Positions 24,312-33,492 of a DNA stretch of 64,000 bases are shown piece by piece. The notes under the pieces were generated by a model that saw nothing but the letters and a program-made list of their open reading frames with translations, had not been told where the DNA came from and ran no database searches. Made by a program: the position numbers and the translations under genes. The DNA comes from DSWT01 sp035373625 (GTDB lineage Bacteria; Chloroflexota; Anaerolineae; B4-G1; SLSP01), in NCBI GenBank assembly GCA_035373625.1, contig DAOSNS010000010.1:53357-117356 (forward strand), in the 5' to 3' direction. Numbering within the stretch: position 1 is the first letter of the stretch; every line of letters starts with the position of its first letter.

Positions 24312-24587
24312 ATGGAATTACAGGCCTTGATCCGTGAAATCCACTGGCTCGAATGGCAATTGCGTGCTTTTGAAGATAAGTACAGTTTGCTGTCTTATGA
24401 CTTCCACCAGGCATTTCAGAATGGGGAGTTGGCTGAGTTTGATGACGTGGATTTGCCGCAATTCCATGACTTTTTGGAATGGGCCGGTCTGTATGAAATC
24501 TGGCAACGACGCGAAGCGCGTTATCGCGAACTCCTACAGCAGCGTTCCCCGGTAGAACACCTGCGCCACGCTCTGGTCACCACCTGA
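24312..24587 (+). CDS. Small helical protein, candidate antitoxin partner of the TumE-like gene
   Basis: A 91-residue acidic, helical product (MELQALIREIHWLEWQL at the start, then FEDKYSLLSYDFHQAFQNGEL and FDDVDLPQFHDFLEWAGLYE). It has no recognisable DNA-binding domain. The ATG at 24312 (GAGGGATG upstream) is preferred over an in-frame TTG at 24285. The gene ends 9 bp before the TumE-like reading frame. In toxin-antitoxin style operons of this type a short acidic protein precedes the larger toxin-like protein. The antitoxin role is inferred from position and composition. Confidence 0.6.
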   Translation: MELQALIREIHWLEWQLRAFEDKYSLLSYDFHQAFQNGELAEFDDVDLPQFHDFLEWAGLYEIWQRREARYRELLQQRSPVEHLRHALVTT

Positions 24588-24596
24588 GAGAACAGC

Positions 24597-25064
24597 ATGT
24601 TGCGGCGCGCTCAATACGAAACCCTGATTTACACGTTACCCACACGGTATCGCGCTATTCGGATGAGTACCCTGGTCCTGTCGCCGCCAGGGTTGGACAC
24701 CGCCCGCTTGACAGGTCTGTTGACTTTTGGCCAAGACTTGGTGTTGTGTGTGTACGAAATGTTGGATTTTCAGGAAGGAATTATCACCGCTTATCGTTAT
24801 GAGGTATCACGTTGCCTTCCGCCCTTCGTCGAAATTCCCTTGCCAGACGCCGAGATATACTGTCGCGCCCATTACACGGATAAAAACAAGATCTATTGGT
24901 ATGACTCGTGGCCGCATCCCGACGACCGAATTTTAGCTTCAACGCATCCGCACCACAAGCACGTCCCACCTGACATTAAGCATCACCGCATTCCTGCGCC
25001 GGAACTCTCCTTTACGGAGCCTAATTTGCCGTTTCTGATCCGCGAGATTGAAACGCTGTTATGA
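24597..25064 (+). CDS. TumE-like/DUF6516 family protein (candidate toxin)
   Basis: The 155-residue product has the DUF6516/TumE pattern: a first half with YRAIRMSTLVLSPP and RYEVSRC, and the mark YWYDSWPHPDDRILASTHPHHKH followed by PDIKHHRIPAP and NLPFLIREIE. Several members are annotated as toxins of toxin-antitoxin systems; the histidine-rich WPHPDD and HPHHKH cluster could be the active site of a nuclease-like fold. It overlaps the following methyltransferase gene by 4 bp (ATGA), so the three are one operon. Biochemical activity is not established from sequence. Confidence 0.7.
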   Translation: MLRRAQYETLIYTLPTRYRAIRMSTLVLSPPGLDTARLTGLLTFGQDLVLCVYEMLDFQEGIITAYRYEVSRCLPPFVEIPLPDAEIYCRAHYTDKNKIYWYDSWPHPDDRILASTHPHHKHVPPDIKHHRIPAPELSFTEPNLPFLIREIETLL

Positions 25065-25882
25065 TCACCTCGCTCAAGAATGACAAAATCAAGCTGGTGC
25101 GCGCGCTGGCCGAGGAGCGGCGCGAGCGGAACAAGCATAAGTTGTTCTTCATCGAAGGCGTCGCTGCGATCCGCGCCGCGTACCTCTACGATTGGGATGT
25201 GCGCTGGCTCATTTACTGCCCGGAGGTCGAGCATACCGACTGGGGTCTGGAAGTCATCGCCCAGACGCCGCTTGAGGCGCGCCTCGAAGTGAACGAGTAC
25301 GTGCTGACGCAACTCAGCGACCGCGAGATGGCCTCGGAGTTGCTGGCGGTGGTGGCGCAGCGCCCTGACGATCTGGCGCGCATCCCACTCAAAGACGATT
25401 TGCTCGTGCTACTGCTGGATCGTCCGGGCAGTCCCGGCAACCTGGGCAGCACGATCCGCTCTGCCGACGCCCTGGGCGCGGATGCCGTCCTCATCACCGG
25501 GCACGCGACAGACCTGTATGACCCCAAGACGGTGCGCGCCAGCATCGGGTCGCTGTTCGCCTTGCCCGTGCTGCGTGTGTCGGAACATGCCGTTTTGGAG
25601 ACGTGGTTGGCGACGGCGCGCGCAACATTGGGGCGGGTGCAGGTGGTCGCCACCAGCTCGCACGCCAAAACGCCCCTCTATACCCACGACCTCACCGGCC
25701 CTACCGTGATCGCCATCGGCAATGAAACCGTGGGCCTCAGCCACTACTTCGAGACGTTGTGTGATGCGTATGTGACGATTCCGATGTACGGTTCCGCCAC
25801 GTCATTCAACGCCTCGGTCGCGGCTTCGATCTTCCTTTACGAGGCGCGACGCCAACGCGCGCAGCAACTGCCTGTTCTGTAG
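25061..25882 (+). CDS. SpoU/TrmH family RNA 2'-O-methyltransferase
   Basis: The 273-residue product has the SPOUT knot motifs in order: LLLDRPGSPGNLGSTIRSAD (about 114-133; motif 1), AIGNETVGLS (about 222-231; motif 2), and IPMYGSATSFNASVAASIFLYE (about 243-264; motif 3). These form the deep trefoil knot that binds S-adenosylmethionine. The N-terminal 100 residues are the usual substrate-binding part (KHKLFFIEGVAAIRAA). Targets are a 2'-O-ribose in rRNA or tRNA. The start overlaps the upstream stop. It is convergent with the GH38 gene. Confidence 0.9.
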   Translation: MITSLKNDKIKLVRALAEERRERNKHKLFFIEGVAAIRAAYLYDWDVRWLIYCPEVEHTDWGLEVIAQTPLEARLEVNEYVLTQLSDREMASELLAVVAQRPDDLARIPLKDDLLVLLLDRPGSPGNLGSTIRSADALGADAVLITGHATDLYDPKTVRASIGSLFALPVLRVSEHAVLETWLATARATLGRVQVVATSSHAKTPLYTHDLTGPTVIAIGNETVGLSHYFETLCDAYVTIPMYGSATSFNASVAASIFLYEARRQRAQQLPVL

Positions 25883-25897
25883 TGCGTGAAAATCAGG

Positions 25898-28800
25898 TTA
25901 CTTCGATAACCGCACCGTCTTGATCTCAAATGGACGAAAATCCAGCGCGATGCGCCCCTCCTGCATCGCCAGATCGCACTCAAACGTCTCGAGCATCGTC
26001 GTCTGTGCGGCTTTGCGCACCGGCAGTGAGGTGCTCAACGTGCAGCGGGTGGCGGAATGGAGCGCCTCGTACAGGCGCACGATCACATCCCCGCTGCCGT
26101 CCTCGGCAGGTTTCACCGTCTCGATGACAACGTTCGGGGCATCCACGCTGAAGGCTGAACCGCCACCCGCATCTCCCATCGCCGTGACCACGGGGATGTT
26201 CAGCTCATAGCCCTCGCGCACCAGCGCGCTATCGAAGAGCGGGCCGTTCCAGGCATAGAAGGCGTAGGTGAACTCCTGGCGGCCTTTGTCGGCGTACATA
26301 TCCGGCGCCAGCGGCGCGCGCAACAGCGTGAGGTTGATGCTGTTACCGTCCACGTTGACGCCGTATTTGCAATCGTTGAGCACGGCAAAGCCCCGGTTGG
26401 CCTCGATGAGCGCCGTCCACTTGTGGGCAGCGACCTCGAAGCGCTCAGCGTCGAAGGGGCGCGATTTGTGCGTGGGCCGCGCGATGTGGCCGAACTGGAT
26501 TTCGTGGAGCGCCTCGGTGTTGTAAATGTTCACCGGGAAGTTGACCTTGAGCAGCTTGTGGCTCTCGTTCCAGTCAATGACGGTGTGGAATTCAACGCGG
26601 CGGCTGCCCCGGCGCAGCGTGATCGTCTGCGTCATCGGCGAATGGTTGAGCATACGCTTGACCTGAAGGCGCGCCACGAGCGGCCCGGCGTCGAGTACCG
26701 TCACGGTCGCCATGCTATCGAGCGCGACCGGCGTGGCCTCGTACATGCTATCGAGGTCCCAGGCATCCCAGTTGGTGGGGATGTCTTTGTACATCTTGAG
26801 CGCGTTGCAGACCCCCGCCGCAAGCTCGCGTCCGGTCTCTTTGTCGTAGATGCCGGTGATCTGGCCGGCCGCATCGAAGGTGACACGGAGCAGATCGTTT
26901 TCCAGCAGGGTCGGCGAGGCCACAAGAGGGTTCGCCAGCGCAGATGGCGGCGCAGCATGGAGCGTCGTCCAGCCGCAGGCAGGGATGCGCACTTCCGCCT
27001 TCAATGCGCCGTCCACGGTTTGCACGGGTAGCGGGCCAGAAGCGTCCCGCGCTCCTTGCCAGCCGGCGGGCAACGTCACCATCGCCGTGCGCTCCCAACT
27101 CAGGGAGTTGAACACGGTCAGCGCGTCGGCGGGGGACACAAGAGCCGCCGTCGCCTGGGCAGTCACGTCGTTTGCCGTGGCGATGACGTCGGCGTAGGCA
27201 GCTTCAGCCTCCTCGTACACGCGATGGATGGATGAGCCGGGGATGATGTCGTGGAACTGGTTGAGCAGCACCTTTTTCCAGGCCGTATCCATCGTCGCCG
27301 CAGGGAAGACGTAGCCTTTGGGCGCAGCCACCACGCTCCACAGTTCCGCTTCACGCAGGGCGATCTCGCTGCGACGGTTGCCGAGCTTGGTCTTCGCCTG
27401 CGTTGTGTACGTGCCGCGATGCGCCTGGAAGTACAGCTCGCCGACGTAGCGATTGGACACAGGCTTTTGCTCCTGATCCTTGAAGTAATCCAGGGGCGAA
27501 GCGATGACGACCTTGGGCACGCCTTCCAGGTTCTTCTGACGGCGCAGGAAATCTAGGTGCATGCGGGTGGGGCCGCCGCCGCCATCGCCCCAGCCGAAAG
27601 GCATCAATCGGGTGGAAAAGCCATCTTTCTGCACACGCTCACGCCAGCGCTGGATGGTCGCGGCGGGATTGGTGAGCGAGTTGTAGTCATTGTGCAGGTG
27701 CACGAGCACCCGCGAGCCGTCAATGCCTTCCCACCAGAAGGTGTTGAGCGGGAACTTGACATCGCTGTTGTAAGTCCAGAAAATCTTCTGCGTGGAGAAA
27801 TACTTGATTCCGCAGCCCCTCATGATCTGCGGCAACGCGCCGGAGTAGCCGAACACGTCGGGCAGCCACAGCAACTCACATTCCACGCCGAACTCGTCCT
27901 TGAAGAAGCGTTTGCCGTGGATGAATTGGCGGATCAGACTCTCGCCGCCGGAGATATTGGTATCGGCCTCCACCCACATCCCGCCCTCAGGGATAAACTG
28001 TCCCGCCGCGACGGCCTCTTTGATGCGCGCGTAAAGGTCGGGATAATGCGTCTTTACCATCCAGTAGAGGTGTGGCTGACTTTGCAGGAATTTGTATTCC
28101 GGATACTGCGCCATCAACGCCAACTGATTGGCGAAGGTACGCACGCATTTGCGTTCGGTTTCCGCGAGGGGCCACAACCAGGCCACGTCAATGTGTGCAT
28201 GGCCGAAGGCATAAAGCGTGGGCATGGTGGAGCCGTTGACGCAGTCCAACAGCGGCTTGAGGCGCGCACGACAGGCGCGCACCGTCGCCAGCATCTCCTC
28301 GTTGGGCAGCTCAAAATCCACGATGGTCGTGAAGTCGCGCAGCCCGACGTCAATCTCCTGCACGCGCAGTGAGTCGGGATCGAGGGCCTCGCGCACGTCG
28401 TAGAGCGTTTGGACATCAATGAGCAGTTGATACACATCCTCCTGCCACACGCCGAACGTACATTCGCCAATGGTCGCCTGCTTATCCGGCGGTTCGGGGA
28501 TGGGGATGCGGCCCGGCGGTGTGGGACCGGCGTAGGCTTTGCGCGGACCATGCCCGGCGTATCCCTCGATGAACACCTCATAGTGTGCGCCGGGGACGCC
28601 TTCTTCTGCCAGCAATAATTCGTGATAAAGCGCCAGTTCGTGGTCGCGGCGCATCCCCGGATGACGTGTGTCCGCCTCGCCAACCGCGACGCCGTTCACG
28701 TAAACCGCGCTTTCGCCGCCCACGTCAATCAACAGTACAATGCGCTTGCCCTTAGCCGCTTCGGGCAGCGTCACCTGTCCCTTAAACCAGCCGTATTCCC

Positions 28801-28984
28801 ACTTCGCGCCCCATTGCGTCCCTACGGGGAAGGGTTCATAGCTGCGTTGCGCCGCCTCTTGGAGCGTGAGCTGCTCCTTCGTCACAAAACCGCCCAACGG
28901 GATCGCGCCCAAGGGGCGATAGATGTGATTGAAAAGCTCCTGACGCCAATTGTCCAGGCGATGTTTCCATTCCAGGGTCAGCAT
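25898..28984 (-). CDS. Glycoside hydrolase family 38 alpha-mannosidase
   Basis: The 1028-residue product has the GH38 zinc site GHAHIDVAWLWP (H264, D266), GGMWVEADTNISGGESLIRQ, and the nucleophile region LWLPDVFGYSGALPQ with D376, followed by the mid-domain and beta-sandwich domains of bacterial class II mannosidases. It cleaves alpha-mannosides, for example from N-glycans or mannans, and needs a divalent metal. No signal peptide, so cytoplasmic. AAGGAG lies before the ATG. It fits the glycan theme (GH130, GH31, GH27). Confidence 0.93.
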   Translation of the reverse strand: MLTLEWKHRLDNWRQELFNHIYRPLGAIPLGGFVTKEQLTLQEAAQRSYEPFPVGTQWGAKWEYGWFKGQVTLPEAAKGKRIVLLIDVGGESAVYVNGVAVGEADTRHPGMRRDHELALYHELLLAEEGVPGAHYEVFIEGYAGHGPRKAYAGPTPPGRIPIPEPPDKQATIGECTFGVWQEDVYQLLIDVQTLYDVREALDPDSLRVQEIDVGLRDFTTIVDFELPNEEMLATVRACRARLKPLLDCVNGSTMPTLYAFGHAHIDVAWLWPLAETERKCVRTFANQLALMAQYPEYKFLQSQPHLYWMVKTHYPDLYARIKEAVAAGQFIPEGGMWVEADTNISGGESLIRQFIHGKRFFKDEFGVECELLWLPDVFGYSGALPQIMRGCGIKYFSTQKIFWTYNSDVKFPLNTFWWEGIDGSRVLVHLHNDYNSLTNPAATIQRWRERVQKDGFSTRLMPFGWGDGGGGPTRMHLDFLRRQKNLEGVPKVVIASPLDYFKDQEQKPVSNRYVGELYFQAHRGTYTTQAKTKLGNRRSEIALREAELWSVVAAPKGYVFPAATMDTAWKKVLLNQFHDIIPGSSIHRVYEEAEAAYADVIATANDVTAQATAALVSPADALTVFNSLSWERTAMVTLPAGWQGARDASGPLPVQTVDGALKAEVRIPACGWTTLHAAPPSALANPLVASPTLLENDLLRVTFDAAGQITGIYDKETGRELAAGVCNALKMYKDIPTNWDAWDLDSMYEATPVALDSMATVTVLDAGPLVARLQVKRMLNHSPMTQTITLRRGSRRVEFHTVIDWNESHKLLKVNFPVNIYNTEALHEIQFGHIARPTHKSRPFDAERFEVAAHKWTALIEANRGFAVLNDCKYGVNVDGNSINLTLLRAPLAPDMYADKGRQEFTYAFYAWNGPLFDSALVREGYELNIPVVTAMGDAGGGSAFSVDAPNVVIETVKPAEDGSGDVIVRLYEALHSATRCTLSTSLPVRKAAQTTMLETFECDLAMQEGRIALDFRPFEIKTVRLSK

Positions 28985-29048
28985 AAAAATCTCCTTATGA
29001 TTTTGAAGTTCAGGACTTACAGCAGAATTTTAACACGGAATACAGTTG

Positions 29049-32000
29049 TTATCTACAGACCAATGGCAGGTAAACGTTATGCCATCCCGTCAGATTGCGG
29101 ATGGTCACCACCCGGCCATTGCCGGTATCCGCGACGACGATGTCGCCATCGGCCTCCACCGCCACGCCGCGCGGGGCATTGAACGGGCCGGGGTAGCCGT
29201 CGTTGGGCGCGGTGTACTCGGCGAGGAAGCCGCCCGCGGCATCCAGCACGACGATGCGGTTGTTGCCGGTGTCGGCGATGTAGAGGTTGTCCGCTGCATC
29301 CACCGCGATGCCGGTAGGACTGCTGAGTCCGGCGGTGATGATAGCGCGATGGCTGAGCGTCTGCCCGTCGAAGTTCAGCACCACCAGGCGGTCGTTGCCC
29401 TGATCCACGACGATGACTCGCCCGCTCTTGTCCACTGCCACATCCTGGGGGGTGTCGAACTGCCCAAGTAGCGTGCCGGGCGCATCGCCGTAGGCCGACA
29501 AGAGGTTGCCCAAGGAGTCAAAAGCCTGGATGCGGTGCGCGGCGCTATCGGCGACGAGGATGCGCATACAGGCATCGCTGTTGCCCAGGCGGGGAATGTC
29601 GCTGATGCGCAGTTCGTCAATCACGGCGTTGGCTTGATATCCCTCCCACGATGCCGACCCCACGTACATCTCCGCCGCGAGCGTGTCCGGTGGACGGGCA
29701 TTGCCATCACTCGCTACCTGCACGCCATCCACGTACAGGGCGATGTCTGTCCCCTGCCAGGTGACGGCGACGTGATGCCATTCCCCGGCCTGCCAGTGAC
29801 CGATGTTGTGGGCCACCCCATATTCCGTCGTGCTGTCCCACAGCAAAAAGCGCAGGTTGTTGGCCCCATCTTTCATAATACGCATCCGATTGAACCACTG
29901 CGCGCCCACTTCAAAGAAGGTGTAGCTTTGCTCGTCGTTGCCAGGCCAGTTAGGGCGTAGCCAGAACTCGATGGCGCCCTGCGTCCGATTGAGGTTTCCG
30001 GCGGTTGTATAGGTTAGCGTGTCGTCGGCATCAATGCTCACCCCTTGCTCATAGCGGCCCGTGGTGAACGTGACGCCGGTCGCCGTCCCGATTTCGCCTT
30101 CCGCCCCGGTAAAGTCGCCGTCGAAGTGCAGCAGCAGGGACGTGTGAGCGTCCACGTTGTAGCGACCGCCGTAGGTACAGGGCGGCCCCCACGTCGCCAC
30201 GCCCGACGGCGCGACGAACTGTCCTGGCGCAGTCCCTTCCTCGCCGAAGGCCCACAAGGGCTGCATCTCCGCATCGTAAGCGCGCACCGCGCGGCGGACG
30301 TCGCCTGGGAACTGCCCAAAGCCGCTGACCACCAGCGGCCCGGCGATGCCGTAAGCCAGATCGGCGGCGCTGCCCAGGTCGTAATGGACGTTGACGAGCC
30401 GGTGGGTGTAGCGTCCGTCCGGTTGCTGGCGCAGCAGGGGGTACATATTCCAGTTGTTGAGCACCGTTCTGGCGCCATTAGGGTCCAGGGCGACGGCGCG
30501 TGGCGAGAGCGTGGGCGCGTAGGCCGGCGCGCTGAAGGCGCTCTCGCGCTCTGCGCCGTCTACTGCGGTGACGACGTAGATCCGGTGTTGTCCATCTTCC
30601 CACGCGCCGGCCCACTCCTCATAGGTGGTTGTGGTGAGTCCATCGCTGGCGACGATGTACCGGTAGTCCGGCGGCGTGGCGCGGTAGACCCGATAACCGG
30701 CCGCGCCAGGGACGGGATACCAGTCGAGCGTGGCGAGCGTCCCCTCGATGCGCACCTGCCGCAATTGCGGCGCGACCGGCGCGTTGGCCGGAGGGACGTG
30801 CGAGGAGATGGTGAACGTGTGACTAATCGTGTCGCCCATCCAGTAGGCCAGATTGAACTGGGTGATGTCCAGCCAGTGGAATTCCTCGTGATCCTGGCGG
30901 GCCAGGCTGACCAGGAACAACCCCTGGTTGCCGATGATGTCCACGGCACCGAAGGGGTTGTCGTGCAAGACGTGCCCATTCTGCGTTATCGTGCCGCCGT
31001 TGGCGGAGCGATTGGGCAGCGGGAAAATGCCGGCGCTATCCGTCGTGCCGCTAATTTCCTGGATGGCGTCCACGCCCATTTGCCCCGTCCAATCCCACGG
31101 GCCGGTGCGTTGATAAAGCGCGATTTGCACATCAGCCGCCGGATTTCCCTGGTTGTCGAGGACACGCAGATAATTCTGCAAGGGAATGTCGAACAGGTAG
31201 GAGCCGTAGTAGCCGTTGCGGTATCCGGCGAAGGTGGAGGCGCCTCCGGCGGAATGACTGGAGTAGAGGTGCGGGTCATTGTGAGGGCTTGTGTCGCCGC
31301 CGCCCATCAGCCCGCCATTCGACCAACCAAAGCCGAAGTTGGACGGCATCCCGTCGTTGCCGGTCACAAAGACGTTGGCGGCATAGACGCCGATGGCGTA
31401 GAGATCAATCAGTGAGACTTGATGGCTCAACTCGTGGATCAGGCCCCAGTCAATGTCGGTCGCCGGATCGTACCAACTGCTCGCCCCGTGGCGATAGTCG
31501 GCGTCCACAAACCAACCGCCATCGTGCGCGCCATCTGGCGGCGGAGCTGCGGGCGCAATGCCGATGGTGTTGATCCGCACGCGCAGCGGCGCGCCCTGCG
31601 GCGTGACCGGGTAGACGGAGTTGGCGAACGCCGTGTTCATCGCCGCGATCTGCTTCTGCAGCCAGTCTTCCGCCGAATAAGGATACTTTGGGTCAACCGG
31701 CGTGTTGTACGCTTCATACATCTCCGGCGTGATGTAAATGCTGAAGCTCATCGCGTTCGTGCGATCTTCGAGGCTGTTGTTGCTCTCGTAGGTCTCGGCG
31801 ATAAGATTGGCGGGATCGGCGGTGAAGCGCACGGTGTGCTCGCCCAACGCGCGTTGCCCGTCGGAAGAGAGCGCATGTCCCCACGGCCACTGGTACGTGG
31901 CCGTGACTTCTGCGGCCGGGGCCAGCGCGGGCAGCGTGCCACTAGCAACCTCCGTCCCGTCGATGTGCCAGGCATAGTCGAAGGCCGGGCTGGCGACAGT

Positions 32001-32318
32001 TCCTTTGTTGACGATATGCGCCGTGAAGGTGACGATTTCGCCCGGCGCGGGCCAGCGCCGATCATCTTCGGTGCCGGGGCAGAGATACGGGCGTCCGGGC
32101 TGGTTGGGCGCGTCGTGAAGATACTGCACGCAATACGCTTTGTACAGCGGCGCGCGGTTGATGAAGGTCACGTCAAGGTCAATGCTATGATTGGCCGCAG
32201 AGACAGGGGGAGTTGCCAGATGAGGATCAGCCGTGGATGGAATGGCGACGACCGATGCAATCGCCAGTCCAACAATGCCAAAAGTGAACAACCGAAGACC
32301 CCACCGCCAAGTGTTCAT
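29049..32318 (-). CDS. Secreted multidomain protein: CARDB, HExxH domain, Fn3, NHL propeller with inserted LamG, YLPLV tail
   Basis: A 1089-residue exported protein. Order: signal peptide (1-30), CARDB-like domain (about 85-185), a central domain with HELSHQ (295-300; the HExxH of zinc peptidases) in IHELSHQVSLIDLYAIG, a fibronectin-like domain (about 525-620), NHL propeller strands (about 640-730), a LamG-like sandwich (about 740-905), then more NHL blades (VAVDKSGRVIVVDQGNDRLVVL; IADTGNNRIVVLD; VAVEADGDIVVADTGNGRVVTI). The last residues NVYLPLVCR match the YLPLV-type end of many Chloroflexota secreted proteins. The HExxH region suggests a metallopeptidase-like activity, though a third ligand is not obvious. 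It could bind and attack cell-surface or polysaccharide-bound protein. GGAGGTG precedes the ATG. Confidence 0.8.
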   Translation of the reverse strand: MNTWRWGLRLFTFGIVGLAIASVVAIPSTADPHLATPPVSAANHSIDLDVTFINRAPLYKAYCVQYLHDAPNQPGRPYLCPGTEDDRRWPAPGEIVTFTAHIVNKGTVASPAFDYAWHIDGTEVASGTLPALAPAAEVTATYQWPWGHALSSDGQRALGEHTVRFTADPANLIAETYESNNSLEDRTNAMSFSIYITPEMYEAYNTPVDPKYPYSAEDWLQKQIAAMNTAFANSVYPVTPQGAPLRVRINTIGIAPAAPPPDGAHDGGWFVDADYRHGASSWYDPATDIDWGLIHELSHQVSLIDLYAIGVYAANVFVTGNDGMPSNFGFGWSNGGLMGGGDTSPHNDPHLYSSHSAGGASTFAGYRNGYYGSYLFDIPLQNYLRVLDNQGNPAADVQIALYQRTGPWDWTGQMGVDAIQEISGTTDSAGIFPLPNRSANGGTITQNGHVLHDNPFGAVDIIGNQGLFLVSLARQDHEEFHWLDITQFNLAYWMGDTISHTFTISSHVPPANAPVAPQLRQVRIEGTLATLDWYPVPGAAGYRVYRATPPDYRYIVASDGLTTTTYEEWAGAWEDGQHRIYVVTAVDGAERESAFSAPAYAPTLSPRAVALDPNGARTVLNNWNMYPLLRQQPDGRYTHRLVNVHYDLGSAADLAYGIAGPLVVSGFGQFPGDVRRAVRAYDAEMQPLWAFGEEGTAPGQFVAPSGVATWGPPCTYGGRYNVDAHTSLLLHFDGDFTGAEGEIGTATGVTFTTGRYEQGVSIDADDTLTYTTAGNLNRTQGAIEFWLRPNWPGNDEQSYTFFEVGAQWFNRMRIMKDGANNLRFLLWDSTTEYGVAHNIGHWQAGEWHHVAVTWQGTDIALYVDGVQVASDGNARPPDTLAAEMYVGSASWEGYQANAVIDELRISDIPRLGNSDACMRILVADSAAHRIQAFDSLGNLLSAYGDAPGTLLGQFDTPQDVAVDKSGRVIVVDQGNDRLVVLNFDGQTLSHRAIITAGLSSPTGIAVDAADNLYIADTGNNRIVVLDAAGGFLAEYTAPNDGYPGPFNAPRGVAVEADGDIVVADTGNGRVVTIRNLTGWHNVYLPLVCR

Positions 32319-32359
32319 CGCACCTCCACAACAGTTGAGCCTCCCCCTTTTTGCTTATC

Positions 32360-33463
32360 CTACCAATCCAACACCGACCCATCGTCGGGGTCGTACCGCT
32401 CCGGGTTGCGCCAGTCGTGATCGAGCTTGTCTTCCAGCGCGTCCCAGTCCAGCTCGATGCCCAGCCCCGGCCCGGTGGGCAGTTCGACGAAGCCATCTTT
32501 CGCCACGAACGGCTGCTTGAGATAGCCCTCACCGAGCGTGGTGTGCTCCTGTGCGATGAAGTTGGGGATTGAGGCGTCCAACTGAATGCACGCCGCCAGC
32601 GAAATCGGCCCCAGCGGATTGTGCGGCGCGATACCGGCGTAGTAAGCCTCCGCCATGCCGGCAATGAGGCGCACCTCGTTGATGCCGCCCGCGTGACACA
32701 AATCGGGCTGCAACACCGAGGCCGCGCGCTTCTCCAGCACTTCGCGGAAGCCCCATTTAGTGAAAACGCGCTCGCCGGTGGCGATGGGCAAGTGCGTCCC
32801 GCGTGCGATGTCGGCCAACACATCGAGGTTCTGCGCCTGGCACGGCTCCTCGACGAACATCGGCTGGTACGGTTCCAGCGCCTTGATGAGCAGTTTGGCC
32901 GTCTGTGGGCTGATCGCGCCGTGGAAATCAATCGCAATATCGGCGTGCGGACCGCCGGCATCGCGCAGCGCGGCAAAATGCGCCTCAGCCTCCCGGACGA
33001 ACGCCAGGCTCTCAATGATGCGGGCCGGACGTCCGCCATACACGCCCGTTTTGAACGCCGTGAATCCTTGTGCCATCCACTCTTTGAGCGACTCAGGGTC
33101 CCCCACGTGCTTGTACAGGCGGATACGGTCACGGGTGGGGCCACCGAAGAGCTTGTACACCGGCACGCCGAGCGCCTTGCCGGTGAGGTCCCAAAGTGCC
33201 TGCTCCACCCCGCTCAACGCGCTGGTGAGGATCGGTCCGCCGCGATAGAAGGCGTGACGGTACATCGCCTGCCAGTGATGGACGACACGTGTGGGGTCCT
33301 TGCCGATCAGGTAGGGCGCGAGTTCATCCACGGCCTGCGCGCATGTCAACGCACGCCCTTCGAGGATCGGCTCGCCCAATCCCACCAGTCCCTCATCGGT
33401 ATGGATCTGCAAGAACAGCCAGCGGGGCTTGACCAAAAACGTTTCTAGCTTCGTGATCTTCAT
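32360..33463 (-). CDS. dgoD: D-galactonate dehydratase-like enolase superfamily enzyme
   Basis: From ATG 33463 the product has about 367 residues and starts MKITKLETFLVKPRWLFLQI, as in E. coli DgoD. The mandelate-racemase fold marks are present: GVEQALWDLTGKALGVPVYKLFGG, the metal-binding aspartate in IAIDFHG, the glutamates in FVEEP and ATGERV, and HNPLGPIS near the end. DgoD removes water from D-galactonate to give 2-dehydro-3-deoxygalactonate. The position next to alpha-galactosidase and an NAD-epimerase supports galactose-derived sugar-acid use. AGGAGG lies 4 bases before the second of two tandem ATGs, so 33463 is preferred. Related mandelate-racemase enzymes act on other acids, so the substrate is likely but not proven. 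Confidence 0.82.
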   Translation of the reverse strand: MKITKLETFLVKPRWLFLQIHTDEGLVGLGEPILEGRALTCAQAVDELAPYLIGKDPTRVVHHWQAMYRHAFYRGGPILTSALSGVEQALWDLTGKALGVPVYKLFGGPTRDRIRLYKHVGDPESLKEWMAQGFTAFKTGVYGGRPARIIESLAFVREAEAHFAALRDAGGPHADIAIDFHGAISPQTAKLLIKALEPYQPMFVEEPCQAQNLDVLADIARGTHLPIATGERVFTKWGFREVLEKRAASVLQPDLCHAGGINEVRLIAGMAEAYYAGIAPHNPLGPISLAACIQLDASIPNFIAQEHTTLGEGYLKQPFVAKDGFVELPTGPGLGIELDWDALEDKLDHDWRNPERYDPDDGSVLDW

Positions 33464-33492
33464 CATCCCTCCTTGAAAATTTGTTGGAATGT

